Shown here: piece by piece, positions 38,787 through 48,183 of the stretch | Layout of the letters: each line of letters starts with the position of its first letter | Position numbering within the stretch: position 1 is the first letter of the stretch | Source of the DNA: Candidatus Zhuqueibacterota bacterium | GTDB lineage: Bacteria; Zhuqueibacterota; Zhuqueibacteria; Residuimicrobiales; Krinioviventaceae | Length of the DNA stretch: 64,000 nt | Direction: 5' to 3' | NCBI GenBank assembly: GCA_016928775.1 | Contig: JAFGKD010000013.1 | Span: forward strand, 1 to 64,000 | The notes under the pieces: generated by a model | The model's database searches: none | Seen by the model: the letters and a program-made list of their open reading frames with translations, nothing else | What the model was told of the DNA's origin: nothing | Position numbers and translations under genes: made by a program

Positions 38787-38843
38787 AAATTTGCTTTTCT
38801 TTGCTGGAATATCTGCTTGCAAAAATCAGTTATTCTCTCTAAT

Positions 38844-38864
38844 ATAAGACCGAATTAGTCCTAT
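38844..38864. promoter_or_regulatory. Candidate Rrf2-family operator upstream of the suf operon
   Basis: A 21-base dyad ATAAGAC-N7-GTCCTAT with six of seven symmetric pairs. It ends 18 bases before the regulator start, between the divergent Mut7-C and suf genes. IscR/Rrf2 sites have this size and a similar GAC/GTC core. Autorepression of the suf operon is inferred. Confidence 0.45.
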
Positions 38865-38882
38865 TTAATATTGAGCGAAAAA

Positions 38883-39305
38883 ATGTTCAAGCTCAGCAAA
38901 AAAACCGAATACGGCATCCTGGCATTGCAGCACATGATGCGTTTAGACGAAAATTGCGTGGCAACTGTGAAAGAGATCGCCGAACAGCATGATATACCAC
39001 AATCTCTCCTTGCCAAGATATGTCAACAATTGGCAAAAAGCAAGATTATTCAGTCCGTGCAAGGCTCGCGCGGTGGCTACACGCTCAATAAGCAACCATC
39101 TGATATTTCATTGGCGGCGGTTCTGGAAGCTATCGAAGGTCCGATCCATATTGTCGATTGCACTTTGGCCCATCATAGCTGCAAGCGTGACGATAACTGC
39201 TCGCTCAAAATGAGCCTGGATCCGATAGAGCAGCAGTTGTCGATATTTTTAAAGAGTGTGACGCTCGCAAGCTTTGCGACGAGTCCACAGGGAGAAGTTT
39301 TATGA
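38883..39305 (+). CDS. Rrf2-family Fe-S-sensing regulator (IscR/SufR-like)
   Basis: About 140 residues. A winged helix ([18 protein letters not shown] ... [19 protein letters not shown] ... GSRGGYTL) is followed by three cysteines, Cys93, Cys100 and Cys106, spaced as in [2Fe-2S] Rrf2 sensors. It probably senses cluster supply and represses the operon it heads. Its stop overlaps the sufB ATG (ATGA). Start: an in-frame TTG at 38871 lacks a ribosome site, so the ATG at 38883 is used. Confidence 0.92.
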   Translation: MFKLSKKTEYGILALQHMMRLDENCVATVKEIAEQHDIPQSLLAKICQQLAKSKIIQSVQGSRGGYTLNKQPSDISLAAVLEAIEGPIHIVDCTLAHHSCKRDDNCSLKMSLDPIEQQLSIFLKSVTLASFATSPQGEVL

Positions 39306-40747
39306 CAGAAGAAATGGAAACTTTACACGAGTTCACAAATCAGGAATACAAATACGGCTTTGTGACCGATATAGAGAGCGACACTTTGCCCAAGGGATTA
39401 AACGAAGATATTATTCGCGCCATTTCGGCAAAAAAGGCGGAACCAGACTGGATGCTGCAATGGCGCTTGACCGCCTTTCGGAACTGGAGCAAAATGGAGG
39501 AGCCAACCTGGGCGAATGTCAAATTTAATCCAATTGATTATCAGGATATTGTTTATTATGCTGCGCCTAAAAAAAGTGACGGTCCCAAAAGCCTGGATGA
39601 GGTTGATCCCGCGATCCTGGAAATGTACAATAAACTTGGCATTCCTTTGCACGAGCAGGAGGTGTTGGCTGGTGTGGCGGTGGACGCGGTGTTAGACAGC
39701 GTTTCGGTCGCGACAACTTTTAAAGAAAAATTGTCGGATTTGGGCATCATTTTTTGTTCTTTCTCCGAAGCGGTGCGAGAGCACCCTGAATTGGTGAAAA
39801 AATATCTCGGCAGTGTCGTGCCACCGGGAGATAATTTTTTTGCTGCCCTCAATTCGGCTGTTTTCAGCGATGGATCGTTTGTCTATGTCCCAAAAGGTGT
39901 ACGCTGTCCCATGGAGCTATCGACCTATTTCCGCATCAATGCGCAGTTCACCGGCCAGTTTGAGCGCACGTTGATCATTGCCGAGGAAGGCAGCTATGTC
40001 AGCTATCTCGAAGGCTGTACTGCCCCCATGCGCGATGAAAATCAGTTGCATGCTGCGGTCGTTGAGCTGGTCGCGCATGACAATGCGACGATCAAATATT
40101 CTACTGTGCAAAACTGGTATCCCGGCGACAAGGAGGGCAAAGGTGGCATCTATAATTTTGTCACCAAACGTGGTCTGTGCAAAGGCGTCGGCGCCAAAAT
40201 TTCCTGGACACAGGTGGAAACGGGATCGGCCATCACCTGGAAATACCCGGGCTGTGTGTTACAAGGCGATCACTCGGTCGGCGAATTTTATTCTGTGGCA
40301 CTGACCAACAATTACCAGCAGGCTGATACCGGAACAAAGATGATCCATATTGGTAAAAACACCAGCAGCACCATCGTGTCCAAAGGCATCTCGGCCGGAT
40401 TTGGCCAGAACAGCTATCGCGGTCAGGTCAAGATTCTCAAGAACGCGACAAATGCGCGAAACTTTTCGCAATGTGATTCACTGCTCATTGGCGACAAATG
40501 TGGGGCGCATACGTTTCCTTATATTGAAGTGAAAAACAGCACCGGGCAGGTCGAGCATGAGGCCACGACATCCAAGATCGGCGAGGATCAGATTTTTTAT
40601 CTGAACCAACGCGGCATATCGACAGAAGACGCTGTGTCCATGATCGTCAATGGTTTTTGCAAGGAAGTATTGGCCGAGCTGCCCATGGAATTTGCTGTTG
40701 AAGCACAAAAGCTGTTAGGCGTGAGCCTGGAGGGCAGTGTCGGATAA
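39302..40747 (+). CDS. sufB: Fe-S cluster assembly protein SufB
   Basis: 481 residues, standard SufB length. Characteristic blocks: [49 protein letters not shown], and the C-terminal [21 protein letters not shown]. With SufC and SufD it makes the SufBCD scaffold on which clusters are built. Starts in an ATGA overlap with the regulator. Confidence 0.98.
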   Translation: MTEEMETLHEFTNQEYKYGFVTDIESDTLPKGLNEDIIRAISAKKAEPDWMLQWRLTAFRNWSKMEEPTWANVKFNPIDYQDIVYYAAPKKSDGPKSLDEVDPAILEMYNKLGIPLHEQEVLAGVAVDAVLDSVSVATTFKEKLSDLGIIFCSFSEAVREHPELVKKYLGSVVPPGDNFFAALNSAVFSDGSFVYVPKGVRCPMELSTYFRINAQFTGQFERTLIIAEEGSYVSYLEGCTAPMRDENQLHAAVVELVAHDNATIKYSTVQNWYPGDKEGKGGIYNFVTKRGLCKGVGAKISWTQVETGSAITWKYPGCVLQGDHSVGEFYSVALTNNYQQADTGTKMIHIGKNTSSTIVSKGISAGFGQNSYRGQVKILKNATNARNFSQCDSLLIGDKCGAHTFPYIEVKNSTGQVEHEATTSKIGEDQIFYLNQRGISTEDAVSMIVNGFCKEVLAELPMEFAVEAQKLLGVSLEGSVG

Positions 40748-40792
40748 ACGATTACCTCTGATGATGAAAATGAAATGTGGAGATATAAAAGA

Positions 40793-41557
40793 ATGCTGTC
40801 AATAAAAAATTTACACGCCGCAGTCGCCGGCAATGAAATCCTGAAAGGAATCGACCTCGAGGTCAAAGCAGGTCAAGTGCATGCGATCATGGGGCCGAAT
40901 GGTTCGGGAAAAAGCACTTTGGCCGCTGTTTTGGCGGGAAGAGAGGAATTTGAGGTCACGCGCGGCACTGTTAGTTTTGCCGGCAAAGATTTGCTGGGCC
41001 TGGCGCCCGAGGAGCGCGCGCGCGAGGGTCTGTTTTTAGCTTTTCAGTATCCGGTGGAGATTCCGGGTGTCAACTCGAGTTACTTTTTGCGGACTGCTCT
41101 CAACGAGATTCGTCAACATCGAGGCCTGGAAAAAGTAAGTGCCATGGAGTTTCTCAAAATCATTCGGGAAAAATTACAACTTGTGGAGATGGATGAAAAA
41201 TTTCTCAAACGCTCGGTCAATGAAGGCTTTTCCGGCGGAGAGAAAAAACGTAATGAAATTTTGCAGATGGCGACGCTGGAGCCCAGGCTGGCCGTGTTGG
41301 ATGAAACCGATTCCGGTCTCGATATCGACGCACTCAAAATTGTCGCCAACGGCGTGAACAAACTGCGCAGCAAAGACAATGCATTCATTGTTGTGACGCA
41401 CTATCAGCGCTTGCTGAACTATATCATACCCGATTTTGTGCACGTGCTATATCAGGGCAAAATTGTCAAATCCGGCGATAAAGAGTTGGCGCTGCATCTG
41501 GAAGACTATGGTTACGACTGGATCAAAGAAGAAAATAGTCGGTCTGAAAGGTGGTGA
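40793..41557 (+). CDS. sufC: Fe-S cluster assembly ATPase SufC
   Basis: 254 residues from ATG at 40793 (GGAGA nine bases upstream; an ATG at 40775 is less likely). ABC ATPase without membrane partner: Walker [10 protein letters not shown], SufC-specific [12 protein letters not shown], signature [12 protein letters not shown], Walker [15 protein letters not shown]. It drives conformational change in SufB-SufD. Its TGA is one base from the sufD ATG. Confidence 0.98.
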   Translation: MLSIKNLHAAVAGNEILKGIDLEVKAGQVHAIMGPNGSGKSTLAAVLAGREEFEVTRGTVSFAGKDLLGLAPEERAREGLFLAFQYPVEIPGVNSSYFLRTALNEIRQHRGLEKVSAMEFLKIIREKLQLVEMDEKFLKRSVNEGFSGGEKKRNEILQMATLEPRLAVLDETDSGLDIDALKIVANGVNKLRSKDNAFIVVTHYQRLLNYIIPDFVHVLYQGKIVKSGDKELALHLEDYGYDWIKEENSRSERW

Positions 41558-41558
41558 A

Positions 41559-42905
41559 ATGAAGAGACAACTCAGCACAGAACGGGAATGGTACAGTCAG
41601 CTATTCACCGAATTCGAGCGCAGCTTGAACGGTGAATCCAAAACACCGCTGCACGCCATTCGAAAAGAAGCGATAGACTGGTTCTCAGATCATGGTTTTC
41701 CGACGATGCGTCAGGAAGAGTGGCGTTTCACCAATGTCAGCGCCATTGGTGAGATTGATTTCAAAACCGGCATTCCTAAAGTCGAGGACATTGCGCCAAC
41801 TGATCTTTCTCCCTATGTGATCAACAATGATTATAACCGACTGGTTTTTGTCGATGGCTGTTTTTTTGCCGGACTTTCTCGTACAGAAAACCTGCCCGAT
41901 GGTGTAACTGTCAAAAGTCTGCAGGAAGCAATGTTAACCGACCAGGAAGTCATTCAAAAAAATCTGACAAAGCATGCCAAAATTGATGAAAACGGTTTTG
42001 TCGCGTTGAACACCGCGTTTTTCAAGGATGGCGCTTTTATTCATGTTTCGAAAAATAGTCTGTACGAGCAACCGATCCACCTGATCTATTTGATGACCGA
42101 GAAATCGAAAGAGAGCGTCGTTTTTCCGCGAAATTTGATTGTCGCTGAACAGAATTCGCAGATATCGTTCATCGAAAACTATATCTCGCTGAGCGATACG
42201 CTCTATTTCATGAATCCGGTCACTGAAGTTGTGGCCGGGGAGAATGCGGTCGTCCATCACTACAAGATTCAGCAGGACAGTTTAAACGCCTTTCACACAT
42301 CTTTGATGCAGGTTTACCAGGAACGCAGCAGCAATTATACCTCACACAATTATGCCTTTGGCGGTTCGATTGTCCGAAATGATATCAAAACAATGCTTGA
42401 TGGCGAGGGTATCGAATGTACGTTAAATGGCTTGTATTTAGCGCGCGGCACACAGCTTATTGATAATCATTCGGTCATTGAGCACGCCAAACCACACTGC
42501 AACAGCCGCGAGTTATACAAAGGTATTCTCGATAATCAGGCGCGAGCAGTCTTTAGTGGCAAAATACAAGTGTTTCCGGATGCGCAAAAGACCGATGCGA
42601 TTCAGTCCAATCAGAATCTCATTTTATCCGAAGAGGCGACCGTCGACACCAAGCCACAATTGGAGATTTACGCCGATGATGTCAAGTGCACGCACGGCGG
42701 CACGGTAGGGCAAATCAACAAGGACGGTATTTTTTATCTGCGTGCGCGCGGCATCAGCGCGGACATGGCAAAAAATCTGATGATCCAGGCTTTTGCCGGC
42801 GAAGTGACGGACCGGTTAAAAGGTGAATCTCTCAAGGAGCACATTGTGACCTTCGTCCTGTCTCAACTGGCGGATGGCCATCTGAAAATAATGCACTTAC
42901 CCTAA
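41559..42905 (+). CDS. sufD: Fe-S cluster assembly protein SufD
   Basis: 448 residues. It opens with the SufD N-terminal helix domain (RKEAIDWFSDHGFPTMRQEEWRFTNV, here broken up for brevity) and continues with the beta-helix shared with SufB: SFIENYISL, TLNGLYLARG, HCNSRELYKG, and the end block CTHGGTVGQINKDGIFYLRARGI. Pairs with SufB. An ORF open to 41436 inside sufC is only a frame extension. Confidence 0.97.
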   Translation: MKRQLSTEREWYSQLFTEFERSLNGESKTPLHAIRKEAIDWFSDHGFPTMRQEEWRFTNVSAIGEIDFKTGIPKVEDIAPTDLSPYVINNDYNRLVFVDGCFFAGLSRTENLPDGVTVKSLQEAMLTDQEVIQKNLTKHAKIDENGFVALNTAFFKDGAFIHVSKNSLYEQPIHLIYLMTEKSKESVVFPRNLIVAEQNSQISFIENYISLSDTLYFMNPVTEVVAGENAVVHHYKIQQDSLNAFHTSLMQVYQERSSNYTSHNYAFGGSIVRNDIKTMLDGEGIECTLNGLYLARGTQLIDNHSVIEHAKPHCNSRELYKGILDNQARAVFSGKIQVFPDAQKTDAIQSNQNLILSEEATVDTKPQLEIYADDVKCTHGGTVGQINKDGIFYLRARGISADMAKNLMIQAFAGEVTDRLKGESLKEHIVTFVLSQLADGHLKIMHLP

Positions 42906-42910
42906 ATAGA

Positions 42911-42943
42911 CCCCGGACACCGCTGGGAAGCGCGGTTCCGGGG
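42911..42943. repeat. REP-like hairpin inside the suf operon
   Basis: A 12-bp stem with one bulged base: CCCCGGA-ACCGC pairs with GCGGTTCCGGGG around an eight-base loop. No T-run follows, so it is not a classical terminator. GTGACTTG right after it recurs at 42996. The composition recalls dispersed GTCACCCCGG... repeats. It may act as an mRNA-stability barrier between sufD and sufT. Confidence 0.55.
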
Positions 42944-43049
42944 TGACTTGATTGTGCGGTGAAACCACTATCCTGCAACAGCCTGCTCCGCGGGAGTGAC
43001 TTGGAAAACGTGGTTTTTGGACTTTTTCGATAGTCTCGTGAGGACTTTT

Positions 43050-43373
43050 ATGGACAAGGAATTATCTTTAGAAGATTTGCATCAAGAAGTGATCGAAACC
43101 ATTCGTATGTGTTACGATCCGGAAATACCGGTGAATATTTACGATCTCGGCCTTGTTTACGAAATTGACGTGAACGAGCATGGCGAGGTCAAGGTAGTCA
43201 TGACCCTGACATCGCCGATGTGCCCGGTGGCAGAATCCCTGCCGCTCGAAGTACAGTACCGTGTCGAAGAGATCGAGGAGGTACAAAAATGTGCGGTAGA
43301 GGTCGTCTGGGATCCCCCCTGGACACCGGATATGATGTCCGAGGAGGCTCGTCTGGAGTTAAACATGATGTGA
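43050..43373 (+). CDS. sufT: SufT/MIP18-family Fe-S assembly factor
   Basis: 107 residues from the ATG at 43050 with AGGA six bases upstream (an earlier in-frame ATG at 42996 lies in the repeat-containing spacer). DUF59 domain: IRMCYDPEIPVNIYDLGLVYEI and LTSPMCPVAESLP, with the conserved Cys in each. It helps maturation or delivery of clusters to target proteins. The WDPPWTPDMMSEEAR end is typical of the SUF-linked subgroup. Confidence 0.93.
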   Translation: MDKELSLEDLHQEVIETIRMCYDPEIPVNIYDLGLVYEIDVNEHGEVKVVMTLTSPMCPVAESLPLEVQYRVEEIEEVQKCAVEVVWDPPWTPDMMSEEARLELNMM

Positions 43374-43428
43374 TTTAAGGAGCATCTACAATTATTTTTT
43401 AGTATATTTTGGAGAGGATCATTTTTAG

Positions 43429-43740
43429 ATGAGCACATTCATTAAAGTCTGCGAATATAAAAAATTAGCTGATGGCAGCATGCGAACCGTTTCGACCAAA
43501 CATGGGAACATAGTTGTCGTTCGCGAAGGTGACAATATCTACGCACTTGCAAACGAATGCACGCATGAAGAATTCCCCCTGTCTGAAGGGTGGATCGAAG
43601 ATGGCTGCATCCATTGTGCATTTCATGGCGCAAAGTTTGACCTGAAAACGGGCGAGGCTTTGTCATTGCCTGCTTACGAAAACATTGTCACCTATCCGGT
43701 GCGTATCAATGATGGTATGATTGAGATAAAAGTCGAGTAA
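43429..43740 (+). CDS. Rieske-type [2Fe-2S] ferredoxin
   Basis: 103 residues. Ligands: Cys44-x-His46 (ECTHEE) and Cys63-x2-His66 (CAFHGA). NirD/biphenyl-dioxygenase ferredoxin-like, soluble and cytoplasmic. Its place between sufT and sufS, three bases before the latter, suggests it donates electrons during cluster building or serves as an early acceptor; that is inference. Confidence 0.93.
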   Translation: MSTFIKVCEYKKLADGSMRTVSTKHGNIVVVREGDNIYALANECTHEEFPLSEGWIEDGCIHCAFHGAKFDLKTGEALSLPAYENIVTYPVRINDGMIEIKVE

Positions 43741-43743
43741 ACA

Positions 43744-44994
43744 ATGGCCATTGCAGAACAAATTCACGATATACTCAATGTGAGCGAGATTCGTAGACAC
43801 TTTCCCATTTTTTCTTATCCGGAAAACGCGGGCCTCGTTTATCTTGACAGTGCAGCGACCACCCAACGTCCGATCAAAGTGCTGGAAACGATTCGTCATT
43901 TTAATGAGGAATACAACTCAAATATTCATCGAAGTGCCTACAAGTTAGCGGAAAAAGCCACTGCCGGCTACGAATGCGCTCGCTTGCAGATCGCCCAGTT
44001 TATCGGTGCCCAACATTCGCACGAGATCATTTTTACCCGCGGCGCCACCGAAGCGATCAATTTTGTCGCTTATGGTTGGGCGCACAAATTTCTTGCGCCG
44101 GGCGATGAGATTTTGGTCACTGAAATGGAACACCACAGCAACCTGGTACCGTGGCAAATGGCGGCGCGCAAAACCGGCGCCACACTAAAGTTCATTCCTT
44201 TTAATGAACAGGGTGAGTTGGAGCTTGAAAAACTCGACGATCTTTTGACGGACAAAACCAGGCTTGTTGCGCTTACGCATGCCTCGAATGTGCTGGGCAC
44301 CAAAGTGGATATTCGTCGGGTTATTTCAGCGGCGCATGAGATGAACGCTGTTGTGCTGGTGGATGGTGCGCAACACGTGCCGCATTCGCCGGTCGATGTG
44401 AGCGAGCTTGATGTCGACTTTTACGTCTTTTCCGGCCATAAAATGCTTGGCCCTATGGGCATAGGCATTCTTTATGGCAAAGAATCGCTGTTAGACGAAA
44501 TGGATCCTGTTCTTTTTGGCGGCTCCATGATCGATGATGTGCAGCACTACAATTCCACCTGGGCGGACCTGCCGTGGAAATTTGAAGCTGGTACACAAAA
44601 CATCCCTGCTGTGATTGGCCTTGGTGCCGCAATTGATTTTTTGGAAGAATTAGGCCTGGACAAGATACAACGTCATGACAAATTTCTCACCAACCACGCG
44701 TTGCAGCAACTGGAACAACTGGATTTTATCACAGTCTTTGGATCGAAAACACAACGTAATCCGGTGATCTCCTTCGCCATCGATGGCATCCACCCACATG
44801 ACGTTGCCACGTTTTTTGACAGCATGAATATTGCCATTCGATCCGGACATCACTGCGCCAAATTGATTATGAAAAAACTTGATGTACCAGCAACCGCACG
44901 CGCCAGCTTTTATCTCTACAACACCAAAGAGGAAATCGATATATTCATCGATGCCGTCAATAAAGCGAGAGGATATTTTGGCAAATGGATTTAG
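43744..44994 (+). CDS. sufS: Cysteine desulfurase SufS (class II)
   Basis: 416 residues. PLP site GHKMLGPMGIG supplies the Schiff-base Lys; the active persulfide Cys371 sits in RSGHHCAKL; VYLDSAATTQRP begins the fold. It removes sulfur from cysteine and hands it to SufU. The end overlaps the start of sufU by ten bases. Confidence 0.97.
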   Translation: MAIAEQIHDILNVSEIRRHFPIFSYPENAGLVYLDSAATTQRPIKVLETIRHFNEEYNSNIHRSAYKLAEKATAGYECARLQIAQFIGAQHSHEIIFTRGATEAINFVAYGWAHKFLAPGDEILVTEMEHHSNLVPWQMAARKTGATLKFIPFNEQGELELEKLDDLLTDKTRLVALTHASNVLGTKVDIRRVISAAHEMNAVVLVDGAQHVPHSPVDVSELDVDFYVFSGHKMLGPMGIGILYGKESLLDEMDPVLFGGSMIDDVQHYNSTWADLPWKFEAGTQNIPAVIGLGAAIDFLEELGLDKIQRHDKFLTNHALQQLEQLDFITVFGSKTQRNPVISFAIDGIHPHDVATFFDSMNIAIRSGHHCAKLIMKKLDVPATARASFYLYNTKEEIDIFIDAVNKARGYFGKWI

Positions 44995-45431
44995 ATGATC
45001 TCTATCAGGAAATTATTCTCGAACATTATAAAGAACCGAAAAATCAAGGCCGTGTCGATGCTGCGAATGTGGAAGTGGAGGGCCGAAATCCCTTTTGTGG
45101 CGATGAGATAAAGCTGACCATGCTGGTCAAGAATGGCTTGATTCAGGATGTCAAATTTACCGGCAGCGGCTGTGCGATCAGCCAATCCTCAGCTTCGGTG
45201 ATGACCGAGCACATCAAGGGTAAAACCGTGGCTGAAGTGAAAGAGCTGTTCCAGGAATTTGGCCACCTGGTGCGCGGTGAAAGCCACTCGCACAAACACA
45301 TAAACAACATGGACGAATTAACCGCTTTCCAGGGCGTATCCGCTTATCCGACGCGCGTCAAATGTGCCATGTTAGCGTGGAATGCTTTAAGAGAGGGTAT
45401 TGAACGAGAACTGGAAAAAGAAGGAGAATAG
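44985..45431 (+). CDS. sufU: Sulfur-transfer / scaffold protein SufU
   Basis: 148 residues. The three metal-binding cysteines Cys38 (NPFCGD), Cys63 (GSGCAIS) and Cys127 (RVKCAML) plus Asp40 are those of Zn-SufU, and the long insert before the last Cys separates it from IscU. It accepts persulfide sulfur from SufS. Overlaps the sufS end, so made in step with it. Confidence 0.95.
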   Translation: MDLDDLYQEIILEHYKEPKNQGRVDAANVEVEGRNPFCGDEIKLTMLVKNGLIQDVKFTGSGCAISQSSASVMTEHIKGKTVAEVKELFQEFGHLVRGESHSHKHINNMDELTAFQGVSAYPTRVKCAMLAWNALREGIERELEKEGE

Positions 45432-45432
45432 T

Positions 45433-45570
45433 ATGCCCAAAGTAAAAACGTTCACCTCTGATCCGAGAATTTACAAAACTGCCGGCCAGTTGGAGACACT
45501 GGATCAAGCAATCAATGATTTTATCGCCAGCTATGGCGTTGAAACAAAGTGCGCGATTTATTTTTTATGA
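45433..45570 (+). CDS. 45-residue microprotein at the end of the suf operon
   Basis: A short ORF one base after the sufU stop, with a strong AAGGAG ribosome site. It starts MPKVKTFTSDPRIYKTAGQL, continues with an amphipathic helix (LDQAINDFIASYG) and ends in a strand (CAIYFL). The beta-helix-beta layout recalls short Cse60-like proteins, a resemblance only. Its stop is in an ATGA overlap with the next gene, supporting translation. Confidence 0.6.
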   Translation: MPKVKTFTSDPRIYKTAGQLETLDQAINDFIASYGVETKCAIYFL

Positions 45571-46274
45571 TTTTGCGATTTATCAAAGCGTTGAAACAAC
45601 GTCATTTTATGTCTCCATTGGCTGCGGGGATTTTAGCGGCGTTGGCCTTTTTTTTCGTCGATTGTACAGGACGGCAAAACCGGTTTCAGCCGCTCTATTA
45701 TTTCCCGCTCAATGTCGGAAATACATGGGTTTACAACGGCGAAATTCACAAAATGCAAATAAGTGATATCACAAAAAACGAGGGCGACAGGCTAATAACA
45801 TTTAGCTTTTATGATACATTAAATGTGTTGCTCTGGCAGGAAAAAGCCGGCCTTTTGAAAGATCAAATTTATGTGCAATCTTTTGAGCCGATGACCAGCT
45901 TGTTGCCGAGCGTCTCTTTTGATCCACCTCGCCCTTTTGCACCGTTCTCACGCAAGCTCGGAAACAAGCTCAACTTTCCATGCATTGAAACCTGCATGAG
46001 CGATTCTACGCACAGTACCACAACGGTCGAAGCTGAATATGTTATCGAGACCGTCGAGGATGTCAGAGTGCCGGCGGGCAAGTTTCTGGATTGCATCAAG
46101 ATGAAAATCAATATTATTTACCCTCGAACGGCAGAAAAGCCTTTTTTTATTGGCGAGCAATATTGGTGGTATGCGCCGCTTGTCGGCCCGATCAAATACG
46201 ATCTACCATCGGCACGTGGGGAGCTCGTGGAGATGAACATCATTCGCACTCGGCAAGTTGAGCTGCTCGAATAG
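45567..46274 (+). CDS. Conserved-style hypothetical lipoprotein
   Basis: 235 residues. Signal with a Cys in FFFVDCTG, then YFPLNVGNTWVYNG, a phrase common in secreted beta proteins of FCB candidate phyla, and VRVPAGKFLDCIKMKI. Mostly beta strands; no catalytic motif seen. The ATG at 45567 overlaps the microprotein stop; an internal ATG at 45609 would also keep the signal. Function unknown. Confidence 0.65.
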   Translation: MILRFIKALKQRHFMSPLAAGILAALAFFFVDCTGRQNRFQPLYYFPLNVGNTWVYNGEIHKMQISDITKNEGDRLITFSFYDTLNVLLWQEKAGLLKDQIYVQSFEPMTSLLPSVSFDPPRPFAPFSRKLGNKLNFPCIETCMSDSTHSTTTVEAEYVIETVEDVRVPAGKFLDCIKMKINIIYPRTAEKPFFIGEQYWWYAPLVGPIKYDLPSARGELVEMNIIRTRQVELLE

Positions 46275-46280
46275 TTTTTG

Positions 46281-46311
46281 CGGCCAAGGCGAGCAGGCCG
46301 TTATTCTCTTT
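46281..46311 (+). terminator. Candidate rho-independent terminator of the suf unit
   Basis: Stem CGGCC/GGCCG (46281-46285 with 46296-46300) around a ten-base loop, followed by TTATTCTCTTTTT. It directly follows the lipoprotein stop and the T-rich tract runs into the end of the convergent parvulin gene. The stem is short, so support is moderate. Confidence 0.4.
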
Positions 46312-46699
46312 TTATGATGTGAAATCCAAACTCTGTTTCCACCACATCACTGACCTCGTCCCTTTTTAGAGCAAATGCCGCATCTTCAAAAGGTTGCGAC
46401 ATCACCCCGCGGCCAAAGGGGCTCAATAAACCGCCGCGAACTTTGGTCGGGCCGTCGGAATACTGCGCTGCAAACTCGGCAAAATCACCACCTTCCTTGA
46501 TCATCTGCAGGATTTCCTCAGCCAAAGCTTTGGCTTCCTCTCTGGTGCGCGTCACGCTCTCCGGCGCCCGCATGGAACCTTGATACATGATCAAGATGTG
46601 CCTGACAGTGATTTCTTTTGGTTCCCCTTGTTCCGCACACGCTGTCAATAAAAAAGCGACAACAACTAAAAGCACGCATTGAGAAACTAATTTGTGCAT
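46301..46699 (-). CDS. Parvulin-type peptidyl-prolyl isomerase lipoprotein
   Basis: 132 residues. Lipobox LLTAC, then a single rotamase domain: VRHILIMY, FAEFAAQYSDGPTKVRGGLLSPFGRGVM, and VVETEFGFHIIKRE. It should help outer-membrane or secreted proteins fold. 30 bases downstream of the sulfatase gene and probably in the same transcript. Confidence 0.92.
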   Translation of the reverse strand: MHKLVSQCVLLVVVAFLLTACAEQGEPKEITVRHILIMYQGSMRAPESVTRTREEAKALAEEILQMIKEGGDFAEFAAQYSDGPTKVRGGLLSPFGRGVMSQPFEDAAFALKRDEVSDVVETEFGFHIIKRE

Positions 46700-46729
46700 G
46701 TTTTTCCTCCTTGTATACTGTTATATTTC

Positions 46730-48181
46730 TTAGCGCGATTGATCCGGATGTTGTCCCCATTCGGTGCGCTTTGCTGGATTGAATTCGGGATTTGTTTCCG
46801 GCAGCCGTGCGCCAACCGCTTCTCGCCAGGCGTCCAACTCCGCATGCAGCGCCTTGACGATCTCCGGCTCGATATCAACCATATTGTTCGTTTCGCTAAT
46901 GTCCGCGCGCAAGTTGTAAAGCTCAAGTGTGCCATCTGCAAACGTTTCAATCAGTTTCCAGTTACCTTGCCGAATGGCGCCGGCTGGCGCCGCGTGATGA
47001 TACACCGGGTAATGCCAGTAAAGGGCACGATTCTCCAGTGCCTGTTTCTGCTGCAAAACCGGCACAAGAGATTCGCCATCCAATGTAAAATTTTCAGGAG
47101 GCATTATGCCGGCGATGTCGAGCAGCGTTGGATAAAAATCGATGCTGGAAACCGGTGTGTCACATATTGTGTTGGCTTTCACGCTTCCCGGCCATCGAAC
47201 AATGAGGGGTTCGCGGATACCGCCTTCATAAAGCGTCCCTTTTTCGCCACGCAGGGGTGCATTCGAGGTGCAGATGGGACCGACTCTTAAATAGTCTTGC
47301 ACCAAACCACCATTATCAGAGAAAAATATAACCACCGTATTGTCGGCGAGATGCAACTCGTCCAACTTTTGCAGGACTTTGCCGACGCTGACATCCATTT
47401 CTTCTACCATGGCTGAGTAAACGGGATGAATATTTTTCTTTTTGTCGCCCGGTTTTGGTTGATATTTTTCGACTGTCTGCGGTTTGGCAGCCAGTGGAAT
47501 GTGTACCGTACGATGCGACAGATACAGGAAAAAGGGATTCGCTCTGTTTTGCTGAATAAAATCCAGAGAGAGTTGCGTCAACCGGTCTACATCTTTGGGA
47601 TTATCATCGGTGATATCAACAGATTGCAACCATTCCACAGCATTTTGCGGTCTGGATTTCTTTTTTGTCACGGTGTCGGGCGGTGTGGTCACATCGAATC
47701 CCCGATGCTCTGGACCGTACTGGCCCCAGCCCAGATGCCATTTGCCAAAATGGGCGGTCGTATACCCGGCTGTTTTGAGCCTGGCTGCAATCGTGGGGAC
47801 ATCGAGCGGGAGATACTGCGTCCGATTGGTCGGGACGGTCAATTCCTCATAGGGCCGCCAATGGCCAGGGATAAAATCAATGATACCGACGCGAGCAGGA
47901 TATTGACCGGAATGAATGCTGGCGCGCGTTGGTGAACACACCGGCGCCGCGGCATAGGCGTCTGTGAAGCGCATCCCCTGGCTGGCGAGCTGATCAATGT
48001 GCGGCGTCTGGTGCCGCTCGTTGCCATAGCAGCCAATATCCGCCCAACCCAGATCATCAATGAGAATAAAAACAATGTTGGGTTTCTGCTGCGACGATGA
48101 GCACCCGATCAAGATGAATGCCGCACCCAACACAAGCATCGACAAAACAAACATAAAATTGAATTTTTTTGTCGAATTCAT
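46730..48181 (-). CDS. Sulfatase (arylsulfatase family), lipoprotein
   Basis: 483 residues. Lipobox IGC (Cys27), metal Asp42-Asp43 (IDDLGWADIG), formylglycine motif CSPTRAS with Cys82, FGKWHLGWG, HRTVHIPL, and FFSDNGG. Fewer than 40 percent of positions look shared by eye with the sulfatase at 12008, so they are not a recent duplication. It removes sulfate from an unknown ester at the cell envelope. The upstream neighbour is a degraded kinase gene two bases away. Confidence 0.94.
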   Translation of the reverse strand: MNSTKKFNFMFVLSMLVLGAAFILIGCSSSQQKPNIVFILIDDLGWADIGCYGNERHQTPHIDQLASQGMRFTDAYAAAPVCSPTRASIHSGQYPARVGIIDFIPGHWRPYEELTVPTNRTQYLPLDVPTIAARLKTAGYTTAHFGKWHLGWGQYGPEHRGFDVTTPPDTVTKKKSRPQNAVEWLQSVDITDDNPKDVDRLTQLSLDFIQQNRANPFFLYLSHRTVHIPLAAKPQTVEKYQPKPGDKKKNIHPVYSAMVEEMDVSVGKVLQKLDELHLADNTVVIFFSDNGGLVQDYLRVGPICTSNAPLRGEKGTLYEGGIREPLIVRWPGSVKANTICDTPVSSIDFYPTLLDIAGIMPPENFTLDGESLVPVLQQKQALENRALYWHYPVYHHAAPAGAIRQGNWKLIETFADGTLELYNLRADISETNNMVDIEPEIVKALHAELDAWREAVGARLPETNPEFNPAKRTEWGQHPDQSR

Positions 48182-48183
48182 CG

